Under the pieces are notes generated by a model. That model did not search any database. It worked only from the letters and a program-made list of their open reading frames with translations, and was not told the origin of the DNA. Source: Spirochaeta cellobiosiphila DSM 17781 (lineage in GTDB: Bacteria > Spirochaetota > Spirochaetia > DSM-17781). From it: a stretch of DNA of 64,000 nt. The position numbers and the translations under genes were made by a program. Below, piece after piece: positions 18,244 through 28,011 of the stretch. Position 1 is the first letter of the stretch; each line of letters begins with the position of its first letter. Location: assembly GCF_000426705.1 (NCBI RefSeq), contig NZ_KE384556.1:428153-492152 (forward strand), written 5' to 3'.

Positions 18244-19020
18244 ATGGATCTTATGGCGACACAAACAATTGATGAACTTGATGTACTTTTAGTCTTACCT
18301 CAGAAGGAAACTCTGCATAAGAAGCAATTAGTATTATGGCTACCTTATTTAGGAGGAACGAAAGAAGGGGTAAAACCTCACCTGGATTACTTAGCTAGCC
18401 AAGGGTATCATGCCTTAAGTATTGATCCCTACAGACATGGCGGAAGATCTCGACTGAGTCCCAAGGATCTACATCAATTAGTGTTTAGCAATTTTAGAAC
18501 CTATATGTGGGAAATATTAGGTAGAACGATCTTAGATTCCATGAAAGCCATAGATTGGTGTTTAAAGGAATTACCATTATCCCCCCAGGTTCTAGCGGGA
18601 GGGCTCTCAATGGGAGGTGACATTGCTATTAGTTTATCCTTAGTAGATGCGAGAATAAGCAAAGTTGCAGCCCTTGGTTCAACGCCGGATTGGACACGAC
18701 CAGGGATGACTGAAGTCTTTGATTCAAATAAGATAATCCCTCAAGGATCGCCCTCGTTCCTATCTCAGTGGTATAAGGATCAGTTTGATCCCATGACAAG
18801 ACAACTTCCTTCTGATAAGAATTTAAATTACCACATCACTCTAGGAGAACTAGATACCCATATCAGTCCTAATATGGTACGACCATTCGAGGATAAGATT
18901 CTTACCCCTCATAGCAATAGCAAAATAAAAATAGATATCATTCCTGATGTTAATCATATCGAATTACTACAGAATGAAGATCTCATATATAAGGTTCTTA
19001 GGAGATTAATCCATGGCTAG
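18244..19020 (+). CDS. alpha/beta hydrolase
   Basis: A 258-residue cytosolic hydrolase of the dienelactone hydrolase/prolyl oligopeptidase-like class. The nucleophile elbow is GGLSMGGDIAISLS (Ser at about residue 122), the oxyanion region is LWLPYLGGTKEGVKPH, and candidate Asp and His fall in GELDTHISP and VNHIELL near the C-terminus. The region before the ATG has no strong ribosome binding site; a second in-frame ATG at 18253 is equally possible, and the frame is open to a TTG at 18217. It overlaps the TfoX-like gene by eight bases, so the two are probably co-translated. Substrate unknown. Confidence 0.8.
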   Translation: MDLMATQTIDELDVLLVLPQKETLHKKQLVLWLPYLGGTKEGVKPHLDYLASQGYHALSIDPYRHGGRSRLSPKDLHQLVFSNFRTYMWEILGRTILDSMKAIDWCLKELPLSPQVLAGGLSMGGDIAISLSLVDARISKVAALGSTPDWTRPGMTEVFDSNKIIPQGSPSFLSQWYKDQFDPMTRQLPSDKNLNYHITLGELDTHISPNMVRPFEDKILTPHSNSKIKIDIIPDVNHIELLQNEDLIYKVLRRLIHG

Positions 19021-19348
19021 TGATATTGACTATATGAGTTACATTGCAGAGCAAGTTAAAGAGGCGGGACAGATTACTTATCGAAAGATGTTTGGAGAAT
19101 ATGCTCTATACTGTGATAGGAAAGTGGTTGCCCTAGTATGTGACAATCAATTATTCGTCAAACCCACAAATGCGGGTAGGCAATTCATTGGTGAACCACA
19201 AGAACATCCTGCATATAAAGGTGCTAAACCAAGCTTTTTGATAGAAGACCGGATTGATGATAAAGAATGGTTAACAGAATTGATCTACCTTACAGCTAAA
19301 GAACTCCCCCTACCTAAACCGAAGAAAAAGAAAACTCAAGAACTGTAA
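19013..19348 (+). CDS. TfoX N-terminal-domain protein
   Basis: A 111-residue protein matching the TfoX N-terminal domain throughout: MSYIAEQVKEAGQITYRKMFGEYALYCDRKVVALVCDNQLFVKPT and a C-terminal helix, ending in a lysine-rich tail PKPKKKKTQEL. The C-terminal half found in the competence regulator TfoX/Sxy is absent. Stand-alone TfoX-N proteins are widespread and mostly uncharacterised, so a link to competence cannot be assumed. The gene overlaps the upstream hydrolase by eight bases and, convergently, the sensor kinase gene by 13 bases. Confidence 0.85.
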   Translation: MASDIDYMSYIAEQVKEAGQITYRKMFGEYALYCDRKVVALVCDNQLFVKPTNAGRQFIGEPQEHPAYKGAKPSFLIEDRIDDKEWLTELIYLTAKELPLPKPKKKKTQEL

Positions 19349-20790
19349 TGAGTGTCGACAAACTCTACTTTACAGTACATTCCTTTACTCCCATCAAAAA
19401 GGACAGTCCCATTCATTTGGTTTTCTGCTATTGTCTTAATCAACAGGAATCCCAAAGACTGAGATTCTTCCAAAGAAAAATCTGAAGGAAGACCAACGCC
19501 ATTATCCTGATACTCAATAGTAATATAACCATTCCCATTGTATTTTGCTGATACAAATATTTCTCCCTCTGTTAAATTGGGGAAGGCATACTTAATGGAA
19601 TTAGTGATTAATTCATTCATGATCAATCCACAAGGAACAGCATAATCAAGAACTAAAGGTATGTGTTCTAATTTGGTATTAAGAGAGATATTTAAATCAC
19701 TTCTATCAAAAGAACCTATTATAAGAGCCAATAATTCAGCAATATACTTATCCAGATAGATATGAGACAAATCATCTGAGCGGTATAGCATTTGATGAAC
19801 TAATGCCATAGACTGTACCTTTTTTTCTAAATCCCATATAACAGTCTTTATCTCTTTTTTGTCTGTTTCATCTGCCTTAAGGGATAAGATAGAAGAAATA
19901 ACTTGTAAATTATTTTTGGTTCTATGATATAGCTCTCTAAATAAATTATCCCGTTCTGATAGAGTATTTTCGAGTTCCAAAGTTCTTTGTTGAACCTGAT
20001 CTTCCAAGCCCTTATAGGAACTTTTTATTTTTTTGACCATCTTATTAAACCCATCCGCTAAGAGGACAAATTCCTTACTCCCTTCACCTAGAAAAACTTG
20101 TTGGTCAAAAAGACCCTTCTCTATATCTTCTACAGCATGTATCAAGACCCCCAGTGGATTTCGAATGCTTGTGATGAGATTAAGAATAATTAGAAACCCA
20201 ATAACTAAAGCAGCAAATGTTAATATATAGGCTAGGGTTATACTTTTATCTGACTTAACATGTGAACTATTCAGATATTCTGAAGCTTTATTTTGAGCAA
20301 AAACACTTAGATACTCCATTTCCCTTTCAAAAACCAGCTGATTATTCATGGAACCAAATGTTGATATACCCCCGCCTGATTCCATATACTGATTTATACG
20401 TGATTCACGAGAGCTCCGCCATTTTTCATATTCCCTGTAGGCGATGTTCATTCTGTCCATATCACCAAGAAATCTTTCCTTTACAACAGAAAAATCATCT
20501 TCAATGAGTTTGTCCCATTCTTTTATCTGGGCCAGATATAGCTCTTCTTGGCTTTGGTTCCAATGAGGAGATTCAGCAATAGCTCTCTTTATTTTCTCAA
20601 TATTTAATTGTATTCTTAGTAAGGCGTTGCTGACTGAGAAAGGATGGTTATAAGTTAATTCTGTTAACTCCCCTATATCCCGCATCTCATTAATTATGAA
20701 TAGATTAAGACTACCAAAAAGAATAAAAAACATAATATAGGTAGCTTTCAATAAAGTTAGTACTGAAAAACGATATCCATTATTACTCAT
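19336..20790 (-). CDS. membrane sensor histidine kinase, HisKA_2/HWE-like
   Basis: A 484-residue kinase. There is a TM segment near the N-terminus (about 10-32), a periplasmic helical region of about 150 residues, a second TM (about 190-215, LAYILTFAALVIGFLIILNLI), HAMP to about 265, then a HisKA_2 dimerisation domain with the phosphoacceptor in ELYHRTKNNLQVISSIL (His about 290). The HATPase carries CGLIMNELITNSIKYAF and YQDNGVGLP. HisKA_2 kinases often act in stress or general sensing with separate regulators; none is adjacent here. The frame extends to 20850, but the ATG at 20790 has AAGGG upstream. It overlaps tfoX-like by 13 bases convergently. Confidence 0.88.
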   Translation of the reverse strand: MSNNGYRFSVLTLLKATYIMFFILFGSLNLFIINEMRDIGELTELTYNHPFSVSNALLRIQLNIEKIKRAIAESPHWNQSQEELYLAQIKEWDKLIEDDFSVVKERFLGDMDRMNIAYREYEKWRSSRESRINQYMESGGGISTFGSMNNQLVFEREMEYLSVFAQNKASEYLNSSHVKSDKSITLAYILTFAALVIGFLIILNLITSIRNPLGVLIHAVEDIEKGLFDQQVFLGEGSKEFVLLADGFNKMVKKIKSSYKGLEDQVQQRTLELENTLSERDNLFRELYHRTKNNLQVISSILSLKADETDKKEIKTVIWDLEKKVQSMALVHQMLYRSDDLSHIYLDKYIAELLALIIGSFDRSDLNISLNTKLEHIPLVLDYAVPCGLIMNELITNSIKYAFPNLTEGEIFVSAKYNGNGYITIEYQDNGVGLPSDFSLEESQSLGFLLIKTIAENQMNGTVLFDGSKGMYCKVEFVDTHYSS

Positions 20791-20854
20791 AGACAATCCC
20801 TTTAAGTAAACATCTATTACTAAGCATATGGATATTGGTTGAGACATCAATGGA

Positions 20855-20886
20855 GAAAGAAAAAAAGCTGCCCTCAGGCAGCTTTT
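20855..20886 (-). terminator. intrinsic terminator of the acetyl-CoA carboxylase gene
   Basis: AAAAGCTGCC, loop, GGCAGCTTTT (20863-20886), followed on the minus strand by a T-rich run TTTTTTTCTTT. It lies 12 bases after the carboxylase stop codon. Confidence 0.8.
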
Positions 20887-20897
20887 CTGATTTAGAT

Positions 20898-23800
20898 TTA
20901 TTTCTTATATTTCTTCATGCCATTCTCTACAACACGAACAACATAAGGACGCATTTGCTTGGCAGTGATTATATCATCAATAGAACCTACTGATTTAGCT
21001 CTCTCAACAGAATGAATCTTATCAAAGCGTTGACCAAGTTCAGTCTGCTTCTCATTTTTAACCTTAGAAAATAAGGTGTCAAAATCTTTTTGACTACATT
21101 TCTTTTGATTAAGCTCTTCCTGCTTATCAATGATTCGTTGATCAGAGTAAGTATCTTTCAATACATCCCTTGGGAAAACAACCGCCGCAGCTGGAGCTCC
21201 ACCAAGAACAGAGGCATAAGATCCTTGTATCGCTGCAGATTTTAAGTTCGGGTTAAGAGACTTGGAGAATACAACATAGGCACCTCCATGATATCTTGAA
21301 GTAACAACGAAAGCTATTGGACCTTCAAAGTTAACGATAGCTCTGCCGATTTCTGCACCATACTCCAATTGCAATCTTCTGAGTGACTCAGGTGATCCAT
21401 CAAAACCAGACAAGTTCGCAACGATTACTAAAGGAAGTCTCCTGGAATAGGCATTAATACCTCTCGCAATTTTCTTACTTGCTTTAGGGAATAGAGTTCC
21501 TCCATTCCAACTCTCAGGACCATCAAAAGGGATAGATCCTACACGACTTAAATTACGACTTTCTATTCCAATCATTCCCACAGGATACCCACCTATTTGA
21601 GTTTCCCAAACAATGGAGGTATCAGCATCCTGCATATTTCTCCATCGTTCCAAATATCCAGAATCAGAATCAATCAAAGCATTCATAACCTGTCTAACAT
21701 CAAATGGTTTTTTTCTTTCTCCATTCTTTTCTAGACTGAATATATCTCCAATAGTCTCAAAACCTTGTCCCAGAAAATCCTTATAGGGAGTAACGGTAAT
21801 ATCACGATCTACAGGGTCAATACTAACACGGCGGCTTGGATATACTTCACCAGGTGACACATAGGTATATCGATAATGCTCAAATAAGACTTGATAAGCG
21901 GCCGCTAAGTTGGACACTTTGATTTGAGATTGTCCATTTGGTCCCATGATCTTCTCAGCTCCACCGATGTCTAGATTGGTTTCACCAGATACGGATCCAG
22001 CAAAATCCAATGCCTTTTTACCTGTAAGCAACATGGAAGCTTCCTCTGTCATTATTAAGAGACCTTTAGTGTGCATTAGCATGGTAGCTTCAGCATTCCA
22101 ATAAGACTGTGCTCCTACATTGACCCCTGTTACAATGATATTGATCTCTCCACCTTTCTGAGTAAACTCTATAATTTTCTTAAGAGTTACAGCAGTCCAG
22201 TCTAAGTTTTCAGTACCACTTTCCATATTAATCTTGGCCCCGGAGGAAATAGGAAGCCATTCTACTGGTAAGTTCATTTCATCAGCCAAGTCGATCGCAG
22301 CATTAATTCTACGACATTCAGGTTCAGATAGAGAACCTAAATCCTTTGTTGGATCAGCCAGGATGAGGACTCGTTTAATAGGTACTTCAAGAGAATCATC
22401 ATAATTAGTGATGATACCAAAAATAACATTAGAGTCATTCTCACCAGGAGCTCTATCAGAAACACATATAGTCTCCTGTTCTTCCTTACTAGAGACATAC
22501 CTTACGTCGTATTCCTGGAATTCTCCTTTAAGGGTTTCCTGATCCCTGGAAAAACCTGCAGAGGTCAACATCTTAATGATTTCATAAGGATAAACGGTAT
22601 TCCTTTGTCTGGCCTTAACAACCTTGGACACATAGCTATCCAATGTAGCTAAAGGTTGAGAGGAAGGAGTTCTCACTCTCAAGCTGAATTGATCTTGGGT
22701 TACAGTAAGGAAGTTTAATTCTAACTCCCTGATTACTTTTTCACTCCAGCGTTTGCGTCTGGTATAGACAACAAGCTTTTCAACACCCAGGTCTTTTGTT
22801 CTAGCGGTTAACTTCTGACCATACATTTCTAATTGTTTTGTTCTAATTCCCAACAAAGTTCTGTTGTACATAATGATCCGGTTCCACTGTAAACGGTACC
22901 GATACCTTGCCTGAGCGGCTCGCATTACATAAATAGCTTCTAAAAGATGAGTTTCAAACATAACCAATCTGTTGATGTCATCGTCTTCATTTAACTCAGG
23001 TTCAATCTCAGATACATCCGCTAATCCAATCAAACGTATGTCTTTAGGATTTTCTTTTGATGTAGCTTCTAATAAAAATACCCCTTCATTCTGATACAGG
23101 ATATTCAAATTGAAGTTCATCAGTCGGCGTACTCGTAACTCTCGGAATTGAAGAGGACTAAACCCTCTCCTCAATTCATCTTCAACAAGCCCCTCATTCC
23201 AGGTATAACTACGATAACTATGAGTTCTTGCGGTTGTGAATATGCCGACTGATAACCAATCTGCTTTGAAAGCATCAGTCCTCACTTGATCATGGAAGAT
23301 ATCTAAAGAGTCTTTTGAACCTTCACAATGAATAAATAGACAAACTTCTACTTTCTCACCGACTTTGACATGATCTAACCATTTTTGAATAGGCAAGGTT
23401 TTCGTTAGGTCTTTATCTGTTAGATAGACATTTAAAGAACTTCTCTCCTTTCCCTCATAGGTACTTACCACCTTATGGAGGAAAGTTTCTCCGCAGAGTA
23501 ATCCTTCACTAGCAATAACCTTTCTATCTCTATTTTGACGCTCTGCTAAAACTTGTAGAGCGATTTGGCTAATTTGTTCATCCTTTTTGTTAAACAATCC
23601 TAAAATGTCATACATAATATACGGACTGGAATCTACGAGCTTATTGATATAAGCATCGATATTCTTGGACTTGGCTAATTGCTCAACCATCTCCTGTAAA
23701 GTTTTATAATTTTCCTTCTTAAGATCTTCCAGTTTCTGAATATCAATAACACGATACCGCGCATGAATAGCAGCATCAGCTAAACTCTGAGCCGTTGTTT

Positions 23801-26402
23801 GGGATAGCTCAATAATAGCATCAATATTCTTGGACAATTCGTTATGATACTCTCGATCAATATCCATTACTTCAATAGCTTCAAGAACTTTTAGAATAGC
23901 TTTTTGCTTTGTATCAATGGAAGTTCTACTTCTAAAGGCATAATACAATGCAATGTTAATGCCTTCTGTATCCCCATCGAGTGAAGGATAACAGGCTTTC
24001 ATCTCATCAAGCATATCAAGGAATTCCTGTGGCAATCCCTTCTCTTTATCTTGAGATCTCCTAAAATAATGACTTAGCATTTCCTGGTATGTTACAGGAC
24101 GACTAAAGGTATCAGCTTCTACTTCTTTACTAATAAATAGACGCTCAATTCTATAATAGTAGCCTAGAGCTTGAATGAATGTTTGAACTAAATCGTCTTT
24201 AAGATGGGGATGCTCTTCAGAGTACTCAACCATTGCAGCGAGAGAACTTTTAAATTCCCCTCTAGAATCATATCCAAGGAAAAGGGCTTTAAAATCCTTT
24301 TTTATACCAGACCATATATCTTTTTCACAATTGGAACATTGATTAAAGGGAACAGGGTCTACTTCAGAATGACTTTGCTCTTCTTCCCCTTCCACCTCGA
24401 TTTGAACAAGAGATTGTCCTGCAGCTATTTGAGCCCCAGGTATAACACAAATCTCTTTTACAATACCATCAGAAGGAGCTTCTACAAGCATTTCCATCTT
24501 CATGGCTTCAAGGATTAGAAGAATATCACCTTTCTTCACTCTATCGTTCTCTTTGACATTCACAGATAAGACAACAGAGGGAGAAGGAGATTTAACATAT
24601 CCCCCTGATTCGCTTTCAAGGAAGACAGGAGAACCATCTACTTCACATTGTAAAGTATCACCACGAGGTATAATAAGGATATTATGAGTCTTTCCATTGA
24701 CTGTAAGTACAGATTCCTGATCTAGAACTTGATACTGGCAAACCAAAGTTTTATCATCAATCGATAAATGATAGTGATGATCACCTACATAACGAACGAG
24801 GAAATTATAAGTATTACCCTGAGAAGATATATTAACTTCATGACCTTCTGCTTTTAGAGCATAACGGGGTCGGCCCATTCGCTGAATTTGTTCCTGGAAG
24901 TTAAGAAACTCTTCTTTGGATTCCTTAATATACATCTCAACAGCACCTGCCATGAGAGCAACTTCAACTAAGTCTGGTTCAGCAATAATTTTTCTGTTTT
25001 TGATAAGATCTTCTACAAAGCCTGTATGAATACCGCCCTTTTTCACCTCTGGATTATCAAGAAGTTCAAGTAGAAAAGATCTATTGGTTGTACCATTCTG
25101 AATTTTTATACGTAATTCTTTAAGAGCTCTCTTGAGACGAGCCATGGTCTCTTCTCTGGTTGGAGCAGAGGCTATGATCTTAGCGACCATAGAGTCGAAT
25201 TCACTTGGAATATCCGAACCTTGCTCAATACCAGAATCGATTCGAATACCAGGCCCGGATGGAGCTTTAAATAATTCTACCAAACCGGGAGCTGGACTAA
25301 AGTCTCTATCAGGATCTTCTGCGTTCAACCGAACTTCCATTACCCAGCCATTTGGCTGTCGATCTGATAGATCAACAACATTACCTAATGCCGCATCAAT
25401 CTGACCTTTGACAAGGTCAATACTATAGAGGGTTTCTGTAATAGGATGTTCTACTTGTAATCGGGTATTAACTTCCATAAAGAAGAACTGTTTTCGATTG
25501 AGGTCATACAAATATTCAACAGTTCCTGCACCAACATAACCTGCGGCCTTAATAAGTCTGGCAGCAGCTGCCTGCATAGCTTCCATTACTTCTGTGTCAA
25601 ATCCAGCTGGTGGTGTCTCTTCAATGATTTTTTGATTCTTACGTTGGGCAGAACAATCCCGAACTCCAAAAGTATTCACATTACCATGAGCATCCGCTAA
25701 ACATTGAACCTCTAAGTGACGTCCTTTCTCTACGAGAGCTTCTATAAATACAATATCATTTCCGGTTATTCTAATCGTTTCTTCTTTAGCAGATTTAAAT
25801 TGTGATTCTAATTCTTCAGGAGTCCTAACAAAACGGATTCCCCTACCACCACCGGCATTACTGGCCTTAACAATAACAGGATATCCAATATCTTTTGATA
25901 TTTTCTTTGCTTCTTCTAAGCTATCAACAGATTTCTTACTCCATGGAAGGATAGGAACATCAGCTTTCTCTGCTATTTCCTTGGCCGTAATTTTATCACC
26001 TAGTTCTGCCATGGCTTTTGAACTTGGCCCCATAAAGACTATTCCAGCTTGTTCAACCTTTTCAGCAAAGATAGAATCTTCTGAAACAAATCCCCAACCG
26101 ACCCAAATTGCTTGAGAATCACTGGTTTTGATAGCTTCTAACATTAATTCATGATCAAGATACGGGCTTTTTTGCTTACCTGGGAAGGAGGACAGGGCTG
26201 ATAATGCTAAGCTATCATCAGCCATCTTAACGAAAGGAGCATGCTCCTCCTTATCTATATAATAAGCAACAGTCTTAAGATCTGTCCCGTGTAATGCATT
26301 ATACTCTTTTACAGCGCGAATGAAACGAAGTGCTGCTTCGCCTCGGTTAACAATACCGATACGGTCATTATTTTCCAACTTCTTAATGAGCATGTCTGAC
26401 AC
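20898..26402 (-). CDS. single-chain acetyl-CoA carboxylase, eukaryote-type layout
   Basis: A 1,834-residue multidomain biotin enzyme that should carboxylate acetyl-CoA to malonyl-CoA, the first step of fatty acid synthesis. Domains in order: biotin carboxylase (about 1-470; SNAGGGRGIRFVR, NQKIIEETPP, LQVEHPITE), biotin carrier (about 590-670; ILEAMKMEMLVEAPSDG, biotinyl Lys635), a long central region (about 680-1240) with no motif I recognise, and carboxyltransferase N and C halves (about 1250-1834; LDIGGAEKIMG, SGFDGSPESLRRLQLEYGAEIGRAIVNFEGP, SYASVLGGAPAAAVVFPRDV). Most bacteria use four separate subunits; this order matches the eukaryotic enzyme. The frame is open to an ATG at 26429, but a GTG at 26402 follows AAAGGAG at ideal spacing. 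It appears monocistronic. Confidence 0.9.
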   Translation of the reverse strand: MSDMLIKKLENNDRIGIVNRGEAALRFIRAVKEYNALHGTDLKTVAYYIDKEEHAPFVKMADDSLALSALSSFPGKQKSPYLDHELMLEAIKTSDSQAIWVGWGFVSEDSIFAEKVEQAGIVFMGPSSKAMAELGDKITAKEIAEKADVPILPWSKKSVDSLEEAKKISKDIGYPVIVKASNAGGGRGIRFVRTPEELESQFKSAKEETIRITGNDIVFIEALVEKGRHLEVQCLADAHGNVNTFGVRDCSAQRKNQKIIEETPPAGFDTEVMEAMQAAAARLIKAAGYVGAGTVEYLYDLNRKQFFFMEVNTRLQVEHPITETLYSIDLVKGQIDAALGNVVDLSDRQPNGWVMEVRLNAEDPDRDFSPAPGLVELFKAPSGPGIRIDSGIEQGSDIPSEFDSMVAKIIASAPTREETMARLKRALKELRIKIQNGTTNRSFLLELLDNPEVKKGGIHTGFVEDLIKNRKIIAEPDLVEVALMAGAVEMYIKESKEEFLNFQEQIQRMGRPRYALKAEGHEVNISSQGNTYNFLVRYVGDHHYHLSIDDKTLVCQYQVLDQESVLTVNGKTHNILIIPRGDTLQCEVDGSPVFLESESGGYVKSPSPSVVLSVNVKENDRVKKGDILLILEAMKMEMLVEAPSDGIVKEICVIPGAQIAAGQSLVQIEVEGEEEQSHSEVDPVPFNQCSNCEKDIWSGIKKDFKALFLGYDSRGEFKSSLAAMVEYSEEHPHLKDDLVQTFIQALGYYYRIERLFISKEVEADTFSRPVTYQEMLSHYFRRSQDKEKGLPQEFLDMLDEMKACYPSLDGDTEGINIALYYAFRSRTSIDTKQKAILKVLEAIEVMDIDREYHNELSKNIDAIIELSQTTAQSLADAAIHARYRVIDIQKLEDLKKENYKTLQEMVEQLAKSKNIDAYINKLVDSSPYIMYDILGLFNKKDEQISQIALQVLAERQNRDRKVIASEGLLCGETFLHKVVSTYEGKERSSLNVYLTDKDLTKTLPIQKWLDHVKVGEKVEVCLFIHCEGSKDSLDIFHDQVRTDAFKADWLSVGIFTTARTHSYRSYTWNEGLVEDELRRGFSPLQFRELRVRRLMNFNLNILYQNEGVFLLEATSKENPKDIRLIGLADVSEIEPELNEDDDINRLVMFETHLLEAIYVMRAAQARYRYRLQWNRIIMYNRTLLGIRTKQLEMYGQKLTARTKDLGVEKLVVYTRRKRWSEKVIRELELNFLTVTQDQFSLRVRTPSSQPLATLDSYVSKVVKARQRNTVYPYEIIKMLTSAGFSRDQETLKGEFQEYDVRYVSSKEEQETICVSDRAPGENDSNVIFGIITNYDDSLEVPIKRVLILADPTKDLGSLSEPECRRINAAIDLADEMNLPVEWLPISSGAKINMESGTENLDWTAVTLKKIIEFTQKGGEINIIVTGVNVGAQSYWNAEATMLMHTKGLLIMTEEASMLLTGKKALDFAGSVSGETNLDIGGAEKIMGPNGQSQIKVSNLAAAYQVLFEHYRYTYVSPGEVYPSRRVSIDPVDRDITVTPYKDFLGQGFETIGDIFSLEKNGERKKPFDVRQVMNALIDSDSGYLERWRNMQDADTSIVWETQIGGYPVGMIGIESRNLSRVGSIPFDGPESWNGGTLFPKASKKIARGINAYSRRLPLVIVANLSGFDGSPESLRRLQLEYGAEIGRAIVNFEGPIAFVVTSRYHGGAYVVFSKSLNPNLKSAAIQGSYASVLGGAPAAAVVFPRDVLKDTYSDQRIIDKQEELNQKKCSQKDFDTLFSKVKNEKQTELGQRFDKIHSVERAKSVGSIDDIITAKQMRPYVVRVVENGMKKYKK

Positions 26403-26562
26403 AATAACTCCTTTTGCTTTAAGTACCATAATTGAATAAATTTAGACTTATATTCAATATGCAACCACAGAATAGTATAGCTCCATGGTTTAATCAATTC
26501 CCACGACAAGGGAGAATTGCAAGTTTTCTATAAGATTAACTCTATTTTCTCCATATACATTG

Positions 26563-28011
26563 TTATTTTAAACGATGCATACGCTTTAAAAATCGATAGA
26601 TAGTTTTGATATTGGCTTTACCAGCCAATGTATTTGGGCGAAATCCAGTGTAATGACTTGCCCAGGGATTTTCCCATTCTAAAGTGGGATGGCTTCTTTG
26701 AATATGCTTAGTACTTTGATAGGATACTGGTATTATGAGATCTCCTATTCCCCGTCCTTGATTCATTCTATTTTTTCTCTCCCTCTCCGCTCTTAAGATA
26801 AGCTCATTATCTTCATGAGGACAGTCTCGTAATACTTTAGTTGAATAAAAAAACTCAGCTCTTTGCATATTAGCTTCTAGAGTCTTCCCAAATACATTGA
26901 TGTATCTCATTAAGTGAATACCTAACATATGTCCTAAAGATAAGACGGGACTAATAATCAACAAACTAAGTTTGAGCTTCTTGCTTTTCATGCTTGTTTC
27001 CACTATATCAGATAAAGAACTGGAAGCTCCTGTTATGGAGGCTATCTTCACTTTTTCAAATTTATGATGATTTACAAGACTTAGAACAGAATAAGGGTCT
27101 AGCAAATTAGAACTGTTAAGATCTGAGAAAGCATACTCAATCTCACCTTTAAGTCCTGATATCCATTTACGAAAATTAAGCAAATGATTCTCCATTCTCA
27201 ATCCATTATTGTCATCATTATCCAGATCAGCTTTCAATGCGATACCCAGCATATCTAAAGTCCTAATCATAGAATCAACAGATCCATCTTTTGGCCGAAT
27301 GTATTCAAGAGCTTCATCATACATCATCATAAGCCCCGGATCGGTGTGATATAACCCTAATATACTGAATAGTATATCACTAAACCCCTGGGACACAGTT
27401 AGTTTGTTATCAGGATTAGCTAAAGGAGAACCTAGGACAGGGGTTTGGAAGACACAGATAGATTCAATAATCTGTTTATCAAATAAATTCTCATCAATCC
27501 ATGCAAGAAAAAGAGCAACTAACCCACCTTGACTATACCCAATCAAAACATGTCTTAACTCATCACCAGGATGATTTTTTTCAAACTGGATAGAATCCTC
27601 TAATAATATCTCATAATACCCTTTATTATCTTTGGTATTCATTCGGGTAAGAGAATCCTTTTCATGAGCTTTGTTGTCCAAACCAGTAATCCAGTATTGA
27701 TCCAAAATGGCTTGAGCATTCTCCCCATAAGGCTCTTTTAATTTCTTGATGATATGATTATCCCATAGCAAATAACGACCAAGACATTTTACAACGATTG
27801 GGACAAAATACTCGTCATAGTCTTTTCTCCCTGTAGCTTCATGAAGTTCTTCATACATTAAAGCATTTGTATTGCTGGGAGGACCAACATTAACATGTGA
27901 ACGTTGTCCCCAACTCCCATAAGAACCATATATTTTTTGAAACTTCTTTTTTTGATTTTCTAAAAGGACAGTAGAGGCATTAAGAGTCCATAACCTGTAA
28001 TACAAACTCAT
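26563..28011 (-). CDS. lipase-like alpha/beta hydrolase protein
   Basis: A 482-residue protein without signal peptide or membrane segment. A nucleophile elbow is visible at HVLIGYSQGGLVALFLAW (Ser at about residue 162), preceded by a region with GSYGSWGQRSHVNVGPPSNTNAL and followed by VFQTPVLGSPLANPDN, which resembles lipase class 3/PGAP1-like proteins. The rest of the catalytic triad cannot be placed with confidence; the C-terminal half is helical. Its ATG overlaps the stop codon of the upstream cyclase gene by four bases, so the two are translationally coupled and probably function together. It may be a phospholipase or esterase acting at the membrane; that is inference. Confidence 0.65.
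   Translation of the reverse strand: MSLYYRLWTLNASTVLLENQKKKFQKIYGSYGSWGQRSHVNVGPPSNTNALMYEELHEATGRKDYDEYFVPIVVKCLGRYLLWDNHIIKKLKEPYGENAQAILDQYWITGLDNKAHEKDSLTRMNTKDNKGYYEILLEDSIQFEKNHPGDELRHVLIGYSQGGLVALFLAWIDENLFDKQIIESICVFQTPVLGSPLANPDNKLTVSQGFSDILFSILGLYHTDPGLMMMYDEALEYIRPKDGSVDSMIRTLDMLGIALKADLDNDDNNGLRMENHLLNFRKWISGLKGEIEYAFSDLNSSNLLDPYSVLSLVNHHKFEKVKIASITGASSSLSDIVETSMKSKKLKLSLLIISPVLSLGHMLGIHLMRYINVFGKTLEANMQRAEFFYSTKVLRDCPHEDNELILRAERERKNRMNQGRGIGDLIIPVSYQSTKHIQRSHPTLEWENPWASHYTGFRPNTLAGKANIKTIYRFLKRMHRLK

Noticed and set aside
24204..24687. Plus-strand frames inside the acetyl-CoA carboxylase gene
   Set aside because: They lie opposite the biotin carrier region, which is strongly conserved in the true frame.
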